From the NCBI RefSeq assembly GCF_002607735.1, contig NZ_NBVR01000031.1, forward strand, positions 310,001-374,000: a stretch of DNA of 64,000 nucleotides, written 5' to 3'. The translations under genes and the position numbers were made by a program. The notes below the pieces were generated by a model. The model was not told where the DNA came from. It saw only the letters and a program-made list of their open reading frames with translations, and did no database searches. Of the stretch, positions 9,446-18,849 are shown piece by piece; the first letter of the stretch is position 1, and each line of letters starts with the position of its first letter. The DNA comes from Proteus alimentorum. Lineage in GTDB: Bacteria > Pseudomonadota > Gammaproteobacteria > Enterobacterales > Enterobacteriaceae.

Positions 9446-12078
9446 TCTGACTCACTCCCTAAATCTGATAAGCTTTTTTCTAACCACTCTTCCAATTGTG
9501 AACCAAATCGTAAACTTCGCCATAATTGGAAGACATTTTCTTCATGTCGATAGTTGAGATTAACCTGACGGCGTTTATCCTCTAACGGATTCGTTCCATG
9601 AATTTCAGCCTCTAGCACTAACTCACCCAAATTACTTAAATTAACACGAGTCCAAGAACGACTGATTTCTAAGTAACGTAACCATGCCATAGCAACACCC
9701 GCTGACATATTATTATCATCAATCGAATCAACAAAATCTTTATCAAGTCTTAACGTTAAGTAAGATGAATTAGCCAACCAACCATCTTTAATAATCCATT
9801 GATTATTATTAATAAAGAACGGAAACTCACCACTAACTTTACCTGATGCAGCAAATTGCGTCACTTTTAATAAAGTAAATAAATGACTTAATTGAATATT
9901 ATCAATAGAAATAATTGCTGCATCATGTTGTGGAATAGTGAGTTTTGCCAACGAAATAGTCCCATCAAGCATGGCTACATTCACATTTGATAAAACTAAC
10001 GGCTTATTTTCTGTTGCAGGGTAAAAACCTTGTAGATCTGCCGTAATATCCGTCATATCAAAAAGATTATTAACGCGCTTTATTCGTAGCTGAACCGGCT
10101 GTTTAACCCCGAGTTGCCACTCATCTCCGTTTAAACGCCAAGGTAAGATAAAATCTAAACCATCTAAAATGCCATCTTTAAGCCACATTCCACCTTGTTT
10201 AACAACAAGATGTCCACCAGCAATAAGTCCTTGTTCTGGTGCAATAGAAAAATCTGCTTGTGTGTAGAGTTCGCCTTTATCAAGAGTGATCCCTAAATCT
10301 TCTGGTAATAGCGATTGAAAAACATTAATAGGTTGTGAAGGCCAACGCATTTGGCCTCTTAATCTTGCGCCATCCCAACGCGTATTTATTGCAATAGGTC
10401 CTATATTCGGTTTAGCACTTAATTCTCCTTTTACATGAAAGTTAAAAGGAGAATCACCGCTGACTGTGGCAATAAAATCTGTTTTATCTAAAAAACCACC
10501 TGCAGGAAAATCAATACGTTGACTTGTTAATTTTAGCTTTCCGTTAAATGTCGGATTTTTATCATCTCTGATCCAACGAAATGGGCTTAGCAACGATAAT
10601 CTTGGTGCAGTCATCGTAGTGTGTTGATATTTTAAAACATCAAAACCTGTATTGAGTTTTTCAAAACTCACTAATTTATCAGCCCAATAACCTGTTCCTG
10701 CAATATCCCAACGTGCTTTTAATGGTAGTAAATTCCCCTCGCCCCAATAGCGCCATTGCCAAGTCCCATTATCTGGTAAAAAATCAATGGCTTTACCTTG
10801 AAAATGAATGCGGTAATCTCCCCAAATACTATCTTGGGCAACGACTATCGCATTTAAACGTCCATTAAAACCTTTTGTTGAAAGTGTCGTCCCGGCTAAA
10901 GGTAAACGCGCATCGGTGATGGTAAGCGTTTCCGTGACTGGTCCTTTAAAACGAAACAAAGAGCCAGATTGAAATTCAACAGTAGGATCTGTCAACATGC
11001 CCGTGACTTTAACAGGTAATTGTGCACTAGCTTGCATTAATTCTTTATTAACAACACCTGTGATTTGAATAGGAATTTGAGCATCTAACCAATTTACTGC
11101 GGTTTCAGGGATCGATATCACTAAATTTCCTTTTCCCGCTTTGCCTTCTGTCATCACATTTAATCGTGCAGTTAATCTTAAATCCGTTAATCCTTTTTGC
11201 CATTGGGCAATGTTTATATTTACACCACCTCGCAAAGGTTGATCTAATCCAAACCATTCCCAACGACCTTGCTCAATCACTATATTTTCGGGTGTCACTT
11301 TCCAAGGTAGTAAAGCCAATGCATGACCACCACCTTGTTCAGCAATTGAAATAGTGCCTGATTGTCCTACCCATTCAAGAATAAAAACCAATGGATAAAC
11401 GTAATGAGACGTTAATAGCGTCGCATCAATGCTTCCTTTTTCTGGTAATGAAGCGACATCAAGAGGAAGCGCTATTTCAGCCGCAAGTTCAATATTGTTA
11501 TCATCAGGTAAATTCACCTTAAGCTGTTTAATGTCAAGCCACTGGTTATCTCTAATAAAAAGACCAAGTTGAGCATTTTTTCCTTGGTAAGTAATTAATC
11601 GCCCATTGTTTTTTGTTTTTAGTTGTAATGCACCTTGATAGCGAACATTTTCTTTTAAGAGCACATTGTCAATATTGACAGATAAATGAGGTATTGAGGT
11701 TAGTAGTGAATTTATCTCAAGAGGAACAGTTGCCGTTTCTTCTTGCTTACTTGCAGACATCATTGAAAAACATTGTTCATCAACGGCAAGTTGCTGGCTA
11801 TTAAATTGAAGTTTATCAATCTGCTCTTTTTGATAAGAGAAAACAAAATTATCAAGATTAGCTAAAAGGCAGCTCTCTATTTTTAATTCGATGTTCTCAA
11901 TTGAAACACCCAGACGCTGTAATTTAGGCTGTGATAAAGAAAGTGTTACACCTTCAGGTAAGTAATAATGAGCAACGACAGGCAACCAACGAGGAATAGA
12001 CACCCATAAAGCAGTGCCTATTAGACCAGTGCCTAGTAGAATCGTCCCTGTCCATTTGATTGTTTTTCTTAACAACAC
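9442..12078 (-). CDS. ydbH: YdbH, AsmA-like intermembrane phospholipid transport protein
   Basis: Large inner-membrane-anchored protein of the AsmA-like group, one of three partly redundant proteins (with TamB and YhdP) that bridge the periplasm and supply glycerophospholipids to the outer membrane in E. coli. The 878 residues match the usual length. An N-terminal membrane helix (about residues 9-28) is followed by a long beta-rich periplasmic region of repeating strands ending in the LEAEIHGTNPL segment near residue 824. First gene of ydbH-ynbE-ydbL and divergent from ldhA, as in E. coli. Confidence 0.93.
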   Translation of the reverse strand: MLLRKTIKWTGTILLGTGLIGTALWVSIPRWLPVVAHYYLPEGVTLSLSQPKLQRLGVSIENIELKIESCLLANLDNFVFSYQKEQIDKLQFNSQQLAVDEQCFSMMSASKQEETATVPLEINSLLTSIPHLSVNIDNVLLKENVRYQGALQLKTKNNGRLITYQGKNAQLGLFIRDNQWLDIKQLKVNLPDDNNIELAAEIALPLDVASLPEKGSIDATLLTSHYVYPLVFILEWVGQSGTISIAEQGGGHALALLPWKVTPENIVIEQGRWEWFGLDQPLRGGVNINIAQWQKGLTDLRLTARLNVMTEGKAGKGNLVISIPETAVNWLDAQIPIQITGVVNKELMQASAQLPVKVTGMLTDPTVEFQSGSLFRFKGPVTETLTITDARLPLAGTTLSTKGFNGRLNAIVVAQDSIWGDYRIHFQGKAIDFLPDNGTWQWRYWGEGNLLPLKARWDIAGTGYWADKLVSFEKLNTGFDVLKYQHTTMTAPRLSLLSPFRWIRDDKNPTFNGKLKLTSQRIDFPAGGFLDKTDFIATVSGDSPFNFHVKGELSAKPNIGPIAINTRWDGARLRGQMRWPSQPINVFQSLLPEDLGITLDKGELYTQADFSIAPEQGLIAGGHLVVKQGGMWLKDGILDGLDFILPWRLNGDEWQLGVKQPVQLRIKRVNNLFDMTDITADLQGFYPATENKPLVLSNVNVAMLDGTISLAKLTIPQHDAAIISIDNIQLSHLFTLLKVTQFAASGKVSGEFPFFINNNQWIIKDGWLANSSYLTLRLDKDFVDSIDDNNMSAGVAMAWLRYLEISRSWTRVNLSNLGELVLEAEIHGTNPLEDKRRQVNLNYRHEENVFQLWRSLRFGSQLEEWLEKSLSDLGSESE

Positions 12079-12227
12079 ATCATGTTCCTTTTAAACAAAC
12101 CTGAATCATCCACTTACCTCGTTAAATTGTTTATAATGATAGTATTAATTTCTTTCATGTTGGGGCTGGATAATTCTTGTTTTTCCAGCCTCTGAATAAA
12201 AATTTAATCGAGAGTAGAGAAGACTGG

Positions 12228-13226
12228 ATGAAAATCGTTTCCTATAGTACTAAACATTATGATCGTAAGCACATGGAATGGGTCAATCAACATAATGGAT
12301 ATCATTATGATATTGAATATTTCGATTTTAATTTGACAGAACAAACCGCAAAAAATGCCGTTGGTGCTGATGCTGTCTGTATTTTCGTCAATGACGATGC
12401 TAACCGTGCGGTTTTACAAGAGCTTGCTAGCCTTAATATACGCATCCTCGCATTACGCTGTGCAGGATTCAATAATGTCGATTTAGAAGCCGCCGCTGAA
12501 TTAGGCATAACGGTTGTCCGTGTTCCTGCTTACTCGCCAGAGGCTATTGCAGAACATGCTGTTGGTATGATGCTGTCACTTAATCGTCGTATACACAGAG
12601 CTTATCAACGTACTCGTGATGCTAACTTCTCATTAGAAGGCTTAACTGGCTTTAATATGCATAATCGTACTGCCGGTATTATTGGTACAGGTAAAATAGG
12701 GTTAGCGACATTACGCATATTAAAAGGCTTTGGTATGAAATTGCTAGCCTATGATCCTTATCCAAATCAAGCCGTACTTGATTTGGGTGCTGAGTATGTC
12801 GATTTGGCGACAATTTACGCAAATTCTCATGTTATTTCATTACATTGTCCATTAACCGCAGATAATCATCATCTATTAAATGAAACGGCTTTTTCACAGA
12901 TGAAAGATGGTGTGATGATTATTAACACCAGCCGTGGCGCATTGATTGACTCTGCTGCTGCGATTAATGCATTGAAACAAGGAAAAATTGGTGCATTAGG
13001 TATGGACGTTTATGAAAATGAACGCGATCTTTTCTTTGAAGATAAATCAAATGACGTTATTCAAGATGATATTTTCCGTCGCCTTTCTTCTTGTCATAAC
13101 GTGTTGTTCACAGGACACCAAGCTTTCTTAACAGAAGAAGCATTAATTAGTATTAGTGAAACGACTCTGCACAATATTCAAGAGATTGCTTCAGGTAATG
13201 AGTGCGTTAATCAGATCAAAGCTTAA
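12228..13226 (+). CDS. ldhA: Fermentative D-lactate dehydrogenase LdhA
   Basis: NAD-dependent enzyme reducing pyruvate to D-lactate during fermentation; cytosolic. The ATG at 12228 gives 332 residues, close to the E. coli enzyme (329), and begins MKIVSYSTKHYD. The upstream in-frame ATG at 12177 would add 17 unrelated residues. Rossmann motif GTGKIG is near residue 152; the catalytic Arg (NTSRGAL), Glu (DVYENERDLFFED) and His (FTGHQAF) of the D-2-hydroxyacid dehydrogenase family are all present. Divergent from ydbH. A TATAAT at 12132 is a plausible -10 element. Confidence 0.96.
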   Translation: MKIVSYSTKHYDRKHMEWVNQHNGYHYDIEYFDFNLTEQTAKNAVGADAVCIFVNDDANRAVLQELASLNIRILALRCAGFNNVDLEAAAELGITVVRVPAYSPEAIAEHAVGMMLSLNRRIHRAYQRTRDANFSLEGLTGFNMHNRTAGIIGTGKIGLATLRILKGFGMKLLAYDPYPNQAVLDLGAEYVDLATIYANSHVISLHCPLTADNHHLLNETAFSQMKDGVMIINTSRGALIDSAAAINALKQGKIGALGMDVYENERDLFFEDKSNDVIQDDIFRRLSSCHNVLFTGHQAFLTEEALISISETTLHNIQEIASGNECVNQIKA

Positions 13227-13255
13227 TTCTAAGTATTAAGAATAAATGTAATAAA

Positions 13256-13290
13256 AAGCCCCCTTCGCCATAGATTAGCAAAGGGGGATT
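13256..13290 (-). terminator. Intrinsic terminator of the chemotaxis receptor gene
   Basis: CCCCCTT / AAGGGGG stem between convergent ldhA and the MCP gene. The T-run (CTTTTTA) lies on the minus-strand exit side, so it mainly serves the MCP gene. Confidence 0.75.
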
Positions 13291-13315
13291 GCTTGATTTA
13301 TTATCAATACGACAC

Positions 13316-14920
13316 TTATTTTTCTTGGGTATCGATAACTTCTGTTGATTGCGTTGAATCAAAACGAGAAAAGGTTTCTTTCTCTTCATCTACTTTAAAT
13401 TGTGAAACCAATTTAGCTAATTGATGAGCCTCATCATCCATATTCGCTGTGATAGCCGCTGATTCTTCAACCAATGCGGCATTTTGCTGAGTAACGGTAT
13501 CCATTTCACTGACAGCCAACGCGATTTGGTTAATCCCCATGCTTTGTTCATTAGAAGCAAGGGCAATCTGTTGCATAAAGTCATTTACCTGATTAATGGT
13601 TGTAACGATCTCTGACATTGAACGTCCAGCTTGAGCAACTTGTTGCGAACCAACATGCACTTTATTAACAGAGTGCGTAATCAACTCATTGATCTCTTTC
13701 GCAGCTTCGGCACTGCGACTAGCTAAACTGCGCACTTCTGACGCAACAACGGTAAATCCTCTACCTTGCTCACCCGCTCTTGCCGCTTCAACGGCAGCAT
13801 TCAATGACAAAATATTCGTTTGATTGGCAATACTATTAATAATGTCATTAATATCTGCAATTTTTTTCGCACTTTCAGAAATTGAAGACATTGTTTCTAC
13901 CACACTATCCATCACATTTTCGCCATTTTGAGCAGAACTTGTTGCTGTTAGCGCTAATTTGCTGGCTTCACGCGAGTTATCCGCATTTTTCTCAACTGTT
14001 GTTTTAATTTGTTCCATACTCGCAACTGTTTCTTGCAGAGCACTGGCTTGCTCTTCAGTACGAGAAGATAAATCGGTATTTCCTGTGGCTATTTCACTCG
14101 CACTTACACTAATGGTATTCACTGCATTTTTGACAGATGCAATCATATGACTTAATGAACTTTTCATCTTATTCATTTCATTGAATAGTTGACCAAATTC
14201 ATTAGCACCATGATTATCCACACGCATACTTAAATCACCTTGGCTCATCTTACTAAAGATGTTGATTAAAATTTTAATGTTGCCAATGAACGTATGAGAG
14301 AACCAACGTAATATAAAGATAAATAAGAGAATAACGATAGTACTAGTAGAAATCGACACTATCATCAAGCGCTCTTGGGATGTTTTTGCAATATCGATAT
14401 AACTATTTTCAATACCATTAGCAACAGCATAATATTGCATAGTAATATCATTTAACTCATCCATTTTAAGGCTGGCAGAGTGTGTTGTTAGCTCGCCCCT
14501 ACGTAGTCTTTCTAGCGCACCAGTAAAGATATCAAGCAGTTCGTCAAAACGTTTTGTCATATCATCGGCTAATTCTCGCCCTTCTAGAGTAAGTTTTTCC
14601 GTATCTGACCAACGGTGGATCTCTTCACGGGTTATTTCAATATATTCTGCAGTTTGGTGAAAGTATTTTGCTGAGGGTTTTTCATTAACACGTAATTGCC
14701 CATCTAACCCATTAATATTTGCCCTGATCACAGCCATTTGATATCGCGCTTTGCCCATAAGTAACATTTGCTGGCTTAGGCTATTTGATGAAACGAAATT
14801 ATTATAGGATCGAGTGGAAGCATCATAACTAAAATAAATAATGCTCATAATCAACGCAAATAAAATGGCCAGCATGACCTTAACGGTCTTTTCTATACTG
14901 ATATTTTTAAACATGGTCAT
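13316..14920 (-). CDS. Methyl-accepting chemotaxis protein
   Basis: Transmembrane chemoreceptor of 534 residues. TM1 is at about 13-33, a periplasmic four-helix ligand-binding domain of Tar/Tsr type at about 34-185, TM2 at 186-206, HAMP at 207-260 and a cytoplasmic coiled-coil hairpin after that. The conserved tip ([15 protein letters not shown], then EVRSLA) is at about 375-400. The C-terminus ends VIDTQEK and lacks the NWETF-type pentapeptide that docks CheR and CheB, so it probably relies on other receptors for methylation. The ligand is not predictable. No convincing sigma-28 promoter was found upstream. Monocistronic and isolated from other chemotaxis genes. Start may be ATG 14920 or 14914. 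Confidence 0.92.
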   Translation of the reverse strand: MTMFKNISIEKTVKVMLAILFALIMSIIYFSYDASTRSYNNFVSSNSLSQQMLLMGKARYQMAVIRANINGLDGQLRVNEKPSAKYFHQTAEYIEITREEIHRWSDTEKLTLEGRELADDMTKRFDELLDIFTGALERLRRGELTTHSASLKMDELNDITMQYYAVANGIENSYIDIAKTSQERLMIVSISTSTIVILLFIFILRWFSHTFIGNIKILINIFSKMSQGDLSMRVDNHGANEFGQLFNEMNKMKSSLSHMIASVKNAVNTISVSASEIATGNTDLSSRTEEQASALQETVASMEQIKTTVEKNADNSREASKLALTATSSAQNGENVMDSVVETMSSISESAKKIADINDIINSIANQTNILSLNAAVEAARAGEQGRGFTVVASEVRSLASRSAEAAKEINELITHSVNKVHVGSQQVAQAGRSMSEIVTTINQVNDFMQQIALASNEQSMGINQIALAVSEMDTVTQQNAALVEESAAITANMDDEAHQLAKLVSQFKVDEEKETFSRFDSTQSTEVIDTQEK

Positions 14921-15367
14921 ATTCCATCAAAATATACAGAATTTTTTATCTGTACATTTGTAAGATATCAGAATGCACTCTTTCTCTGACAAAGAGCATA
15001 TTCCCTAGTGTAAATAAAATAAGGCTAAATTTATTCATTAGAATATAAAGGCTCGCAGGATCTGCCTTTGTTTATAATGTCGGTAATAATGAGGAAAAAC
15101 TTTAGAGCACAGTGAAAACAATTTTTCATTTATAAAATAAACGTTTGTTTTATCCTTCCAGATGCAAATTAATTATATAATATCCCGCAATGAAGGTGAT
15201 TTTACTCAGAAAAAGATAATTTATTAATTATTTTTTAGTTTTTCTAAATTTATTTGTTTATTTCCATCTTAAGTTTTAATAGGTATATACACCTATTAAC
15301 ATTAATTTATTTAACTCTAAGACTAATTTATAGTGAGTTTTAAAAGTAGTTTATTTCCAATAAAAAT
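14921..15367. other. Gene-free AT-rich region between MCP and Nudix genes
   Basis: Roughly 450 bp without a credible ORF. It holds the MCP promoter region on the right of that gene and a perfect inverted repeat at 15276-15299. I saw no other recognisable element. Confidence 0.5.
15276..15299. repeat. Perfect 9-6-9 inverted repeat
   Basis: Arms TTAATAGGT and ACCTATTAA separated by ATATAC. It is isolated in gene-free DNA, more than 350 bp from the MCP start and downstream of the Nudix gene. It could be a protein-binding site or a small hairpin. No T-run follows. Confidence 0.6.
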
Positions 15368-15395
15368 AAAGCAGTTTCTAAAAACCGCTTTTATT
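15366..15395 (-). terminator. Intrinsic terminator of the Nudix gene
   Basis: Read on the minus strand: AAAGCGGTTT, loop TTAG, AAACTGCTTT (one G-T pair), then ATTTTT. It lies about 40 bp after the Nudix stop. Confidence 0.8.
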
Positions 15396-15433
15396 GTTTA
15401 TTTGTTATGATTAATTTAACTTTATTAAGAAAT

Positions 15434-15910
15434 TTAAATGATTTCTTTTATTAATAGTTTTTCAGTTAGTTCAATAAGTCTTATCACATTTAATGGGGTT
15501 TCTATTTTTTTAACTTCGTCCAAAGAAAGCCATTGGAAAGATTTATTTGTTAATTGGCTATTTTTTAACGGTTTGCAAAGATAAATCATATCGATGTGAT
15601 AATGAAATCCTTGTTTTTTATCGTGGATGGGTTCTTTTAAAATAGCGAGAGGTTTTACAAGCTCAATAACATCATTGTTATTTAAGTTAAGGCTAAATTC
15701 AGGTTGATAGCAAAGACACTCACACAGTAAACCTGTTTCTTCTTCTATTTCTCTTAATACTGCATCTTGTGGCTCTTCATTTTCTTCTATATGGCCACCA
15801 GGTGGTAACCAACAACCTATTTTAGAATGTAAATGGAGAAGAAATTTGCCCTGCTCATTGAATACAATGCCCGTTGCAGTGAAATGACTCTTAGGCACGT
15901 CTATTGTCAT
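15434..15910 (-). CDS. Nudix hydrolase
   Basis: 158-residue cytosolic Nudix-fold hydrolase expected to cleave a nucleoside diphosphate linked to another moiety; the substrate cannot be told from sequence. The Nudix box is complete at residues 39-61 (GHIEENEEPQDAVLREIEEE followed by TGL), matching GX5EX7REUXEEXGU with every metal ligand. It lies alone between gene-free DNA and a TetR regulator gene in the same orientation. Its own terminator follows. Confidence 0.88.
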   Translation of the reverse strand: MTIDVPKSHFTATGIVFNEQGKFLLHLHSKIGCWLPPGGHIEENEEPQDAVLREIEEETGLLCECLCYQPEFSLNLNNNDVIELVKPLAILKEPIHDKKQGFHYHIDMIYLCKPLKNSQLTNKSFQWLSLDEVKKIETPLNVIRLIELTEKLLIKEII

Positions 15911-15976
15911 AATATTCTGATCCTTTACTCTACTTATTTTTATCCCATGTACATCACATCTATCATTATTTTTGTG

Positions 15977-16597
15977 CTATTTATGGTCTTTCGCATTTAT
16001 TGAAGATTGTTTCATTCCCATTAAAAAATCAGAAAATATCGTTTTAAAGTCCCTACAGGCATTTTCAGGCAATGTCGCTTCATTTTTTAAATTAATCGCG
16101 ATATGTGTGACAAATCCATAAATTAAATTCACGACAATATCAGGAGAATAGGTACAAATTTCTTGTTTATCATAGAGAGTATCTACACATTTTTTAATTC
16201 GAGGAATAAGAATTTGTGAATCAATTTCATCCCATTCCTTCCAACCTAGAACGGAAATTATTTCTTGTAAGGGAATAAGCTTATCTTTATGTTGATAAAT
16301 ATGATCAACACAGAAACTAAAAATAGCCTCTAACTCTTGCCACTGATCATCATAGGTAGGAATTTGAACCAGTTTTTCGACGACTTTCTCAACCTGAAAA
16401 AGGTAGCACTCTTTTAATAGCGCTTTCTTATTACTAAAGTGGTGATAAAAAGCCCCTTTTGTTACTCTTGCGCGACGTGATATTTCATCAATGGAAACAT
16501 CACAGTAGTTCTGATTTATAAATAGTTCTTGTGCCGCTTCACGCAATGCAGAGCGCGTTTGCTCTGAATTCTCTTGTTGCCGTGATTTTATTTTCAT
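15977..16597 (-). CDS. TetR/AcrR family transcriptional regulator
   Basis: 206-residue one-component repressor. The N-terminal TetR helix-turn-helix covers about residues 10-56 (from TRSALREAAQELF through VTKGAFYHHFSNKKALL); the C-terminal ligand domain is not diagnostic. ATG 16597 is preferred because AAGGG sits seven bases upstream; the longer frame from 16621 would run through the operator-like repeat. It is divergent from a Rob-like AraC regulator. A perfect ACATAC-N5-GTATGT dyad at 16613-16629, similar in type to the AcrR operator, sits just before this start, implying autoregulation and possibly control of the divergent gene. The ligand is unknown. Confidence 0.88.
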   Translation of the reverse strand: MKIKSRQQENSEQTRSALREAAQELFINQNYCDVSIDEISRRARVTKGAFYHHFSNKKALLKECYLFQVEKVVEKLVQIPTYDDQWQELEAIFSFCVDHIYQHKDKLIPLQEIISVLGWKEWDEIDSQILIPRIKKCVDTLYDKQEICTYSPDIVVNLIYGFVTHIAINLKNEATLPENACRDFKTIFSDFLMGMKQSSINAKDHK

Positions 16598-16612
16598 GAT
16601 AAAACCCTTAAA

Positions 16613-16629
16613 ACATACCATAAGTATGT
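16613..16629. promoter_or_regulatory. Putative TetR-family operator
   Basis: Perfect dyad ACATAC, spacer CATAA, GTATGT in the 90-bp divergent region between the TetR gene and the Rob-like gene. Its size and its GTATGT arms recall the acrR/acrA operator of E. coli. Confidence 0.6.
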
Positions 16630-16687
16630 AATAATATATGGGTATCAGTTTCGTGTAAACTGAACAAAATATTTTCAGGAAATTATC

Positions 16688-17602
16688 ATGTCATCTCAGT
16701 ACAATGGGCTTACCCCCTCAAATACCTTATCCACTTTTAATATAGAAATTATCAAAGAACTTCTTCTCTGGATTGAGGTGAATCTGGAAAAACCGTTGCT
16801 ACTTGATGATGTTGCGATCCGTTCTGGTTATACAAAATGGCACTTACAACGCGTATTTAAACAAGCAACAGGATTAACACTTGCTTCGTATATTCGAGGA
16901 AGGCGCTTAACAAAAGCGGCAACAGAATTACGTTTAACTAAATTGCCTGTTCTGACTGTGGCATTGCGTTATCAATTTGATTCTCAGCAATCATTTACTC
17001 GTCGTTTTAAAGCCACGTTTGGTGTAACACCTACGGAATACCGTAAACTTGATAATCTTTGTGGTAATAACTTTCAACCACCAATTAATTTTGATGTTGT
17101 TGATTTACCTATTCCTAAAATTATGGAGTTACCTGAAAGTTATGTTTATGGAATGCAATATCAATATTTTTGCTCTATCGAAGACATAGGCAAATTACAC
17201 GAAGATATTCGTCACCAATTTTGGAATGATTTTTTACTGTACACGGATAAAAACTTTACAGAAAGTACTGTGCTTATCTCATACCAACCAAACACATTAC
17301 GTAAAAATAAAATCCAAATTGATTATGAAATTGGCTTAAATAGCTTAGATCATTTTACAAAAACCAGTGGTTTTAGAAAAAGAATGATTGAAGCAGGACG
17401 TTATGTCAGATTCCAATTTAAAGGAACACTGGAAGAATATAAACAATTTGCGATGAAAATTTATTTTTACACCCTACCCGCATTAGGTTTATGTCGTCGC
17501 TTAGGTGCTGATATTGAAAGATATATTAGTATAGAAACTGATGTTGATTTAATGGAATTACCAAAAACCTTAGAAATTGATTATTTCGTTCCCATTCATT
17601 GA
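16688..17602 (+). CDS. Rob-like AraC/XylS family regulator with GyrI-like domain
   Basis: 304-residue activator. The N-terminal AraC DNA-binding domain (about residues 20-119) contains both helix-turn-helix units, including LLDDVAIRSGYTKWHLQRVF and the closing FGVTPTEYRK. The C-terminal half (about 125-300) resembles the GyrI-like effector domain of Rob (289 residues in E. coli). Such proteins control multidrug efflux and superoxide genes through marbox sites. It is divergent from a TetR gene with a shared operator region, which suggests local repression. It has its own terminator. Whether it is the true Rob orthologue or a paralogue cannot be decided from this window. Confidence 0.85.
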   Translation: MSSQYNGLTPSNTLSTFNIEIIKELLLWIEVNLEKPLLLDDVAIRSGYTKWHLQRVFKQATGLTLASYIRGRRLTKAATELRLTKLPVLTVALRYQFDSQQSFTRRFKATFGVTPTEYRKLDNLCGNNFQPPINFDVVDLPIPKIMELPESYVYGMQYQYFCSIEDIGKLHEDIRHQFWNDFLLYTDKNFTESTVLISYQPNTLRKNKIQIDYEIGLNSLDHFTKTSGFRKRMIEAGRYVRFQFKGTLEEYKQFAMKIYFYTLPALGLCRRLGADIERYISIETDVDLMELPKTLEIDYFVPIH

Positions 17603-17611
17603 TGATCTTTG

Positions 17612-17639
17612 AATAGCCTGACTTTTCAGGCTATTTTTC
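17612..17639 (+). terminator. Intrinsic terminator of the Rob-like gene
   Basis: AATAGCCTG / CAGGCTATT stem with an ACTTTT loop, followed by TTTCTT, nine bases after the stop. Confidence 0.85.
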
Positions 17640-17784
17640 TTAAGAGTAGATTAATTTTATAGCCGTTATCTGTGAGATAATTTTTCATCACTTGTTTTTG
17701 TACAGCAATTTACTAAATTAGCTGTTTACTTATTATTAAAATAAAATTTCTTATTACCTCCCTACAAAAATAAATAAGGCAATC

Positions 17785-18705
17785 ATGCGCACTTCACTTC
17801 TATTTTTACTCTCTACTTTTTTACTTCCGTCTTTTGCAAGTTATGCAGAAATATCGACACATCAGCTTCCACGGAAAGATGGTAGCGAAATTAGTTATTA
17901 CTTGGATAAACGAGCTGAAAAAAATCAAACTCTATTAGTATTAATGCAAGGCTCTGACTGTAATAGCATTAAAAATAACATGTTTATCCAACAAACCTTT
18001 GGTCAGTGGTTACCAAATAGTGATGTTTTAATGGTGGAAAAATACGGTATTACCGCTCAATTGCCCTATTTGCAATATGATGGTGAACGTGTTGATTGCC
18101 CTAAAAGCTATAAACTTCATGATAATCCCAAGCAACGAACCGAAGATTATGAGGCTGTGTTAGATACTTTATCCTCACAGTATCCAAATATTATTTTGGT
18201 TGGTGGAAGTGAAGGTGCCACTCTGGTGCATTTAGTGGTAACTAAACGCAATGATATTAAAGCAGCTATTGCGCTAAATGGCGGGGGCCGTTTTTTTCTT
18301 GATGATGTTCTTTATAATATCCGTCATACCACACCGAAAGAACATGTTGAAGATGCTCTAAATGGCTTTCAGCAATTTGCTGACGCAATAAAAGCTAATC
18401 AAATAGATGATGAACAATTTATAAGTGAACACAGTAAAATATGGTGGCAACAATTTTTTACTATCGATTTACTTAACGTCATTAAAAGTAATCAACATAC
18501 CCCCATATTAATTATTCAGACACTTAATGACACTAATGTAAATGTCGATGCATTTCATCAACTAAGCCAAGATATTAACCAGCCTAATGTGAAGTTTATT
18601 AAATACGATAAGTTAGATCATGGGTTTTATAATGAACAAGGCGAGCGTTTAACGAATGAAATAATCAACGATATACAACAATGGTATACGCAATACACGA
18701 AATAA
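17785..18705 (+). CDS. Secreted alpha/beta hydrolase
   Basis: 306-residue protein with a clear signal peptide (residues 1-21, cut near SYAEIS), so periplasmic or exported. The fold is alpha/beta hydrolase: an oxyanion-region strand (LLVLMQGSDC, near 51-60), a nucleophile elbow GGSEGA near residue 148, a candidate acid in the NDTNVN segment near 246, and a C-terminal His in DKLDHGFY near 280. It resembles prolyl-oligopeptidase-like or esterase proteins; the substrate is unknown. It stands alone between the Rob-like gene and fetAB, with no close operon partner. A Rob-dependent link is possible but unsupported. Confidence 0.75.
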   Translation: MRTSLLFLLSTFLLPSFASYAEISTHQLPRKDGSEISYYLDKRAEKNQTLLVLMQGSDCNSIKNNMFIQQTFGQWLPNSDVLMVEKYGITAQLPYLQYDGERVDCPKSYKLHDNPKQRTEDYEAVLDTLSSQYPNIILVGGSEGATLVHLVVTKRNDIKAAIALNGGGRFFLDDVLYNIRHTTPKEHVEDALNGFQQFADAIKANQIDDEQFISEHSKIWWQQFFTIDLLNVIKSNQHTPILIIQTLNDTNVNVDAFHQLSQDINQPNVKFIKYDKLDHGFYNEQGERLTNEIINDIQQWYTQYTK

Positions 18706-18775
18706 ATTTATTTTTTATGTTGGCTTACATTCCTATTCTCCTATACTGAGAGAGTAATAAAATTGCTTACTAACT

Positions 18776-18799
18776 GATTTAAAGCAGGATCTTTAAATC
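18776..18799. repeat. Perfect 9-6-9 inverted repeat upstream of fetA
   Basis: Arms GATTTAAAG and CTTTAAATC around CAGGAT. It ends ten bases before the TATAAT at 18810 and overlaps where the -35 element should be, so it is a candidate operator for fetAB. No T-run follows, so it is not a standard terminator for the preceding hydrolase gene. Confidence 0.6.
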
Positions 18800-18809
18800 G
18801 TTAATTCTG

Positions 18810-18828
18810 TATAATGATAATTATTCTC
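18810..18828 (+). promoter_or_regulatory. Fur-box match over the fetAB -10 element
   Basis: The 19 bases from 18810 match the Fur consensus (GATAATGATAATCATTATC) at 16 of 19 positions and include TATAAT at 18810-18815. The site is 22 bp upstream of the fetA start. Fur binding here would block transcription. Confidence 0.55.
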
Positions 18829-18849
18829 TCTTTTAAGTTTGGGATAAGA

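Noticed and set aside
14921-15060. Sigma-28 flagellar promoter for the MCP gene
   Set aside because: The closest match to GCCGATAA upstream (ACAGATAA) has no TAAA at the right distance.
15417-18705. A defence island made of Nudix, TetR, Rob-like and hydrolase genes
   Set aside because: The genes are separately transcribed and terminated, have ordinary housekeeping-type families, and show no shared operon structure.
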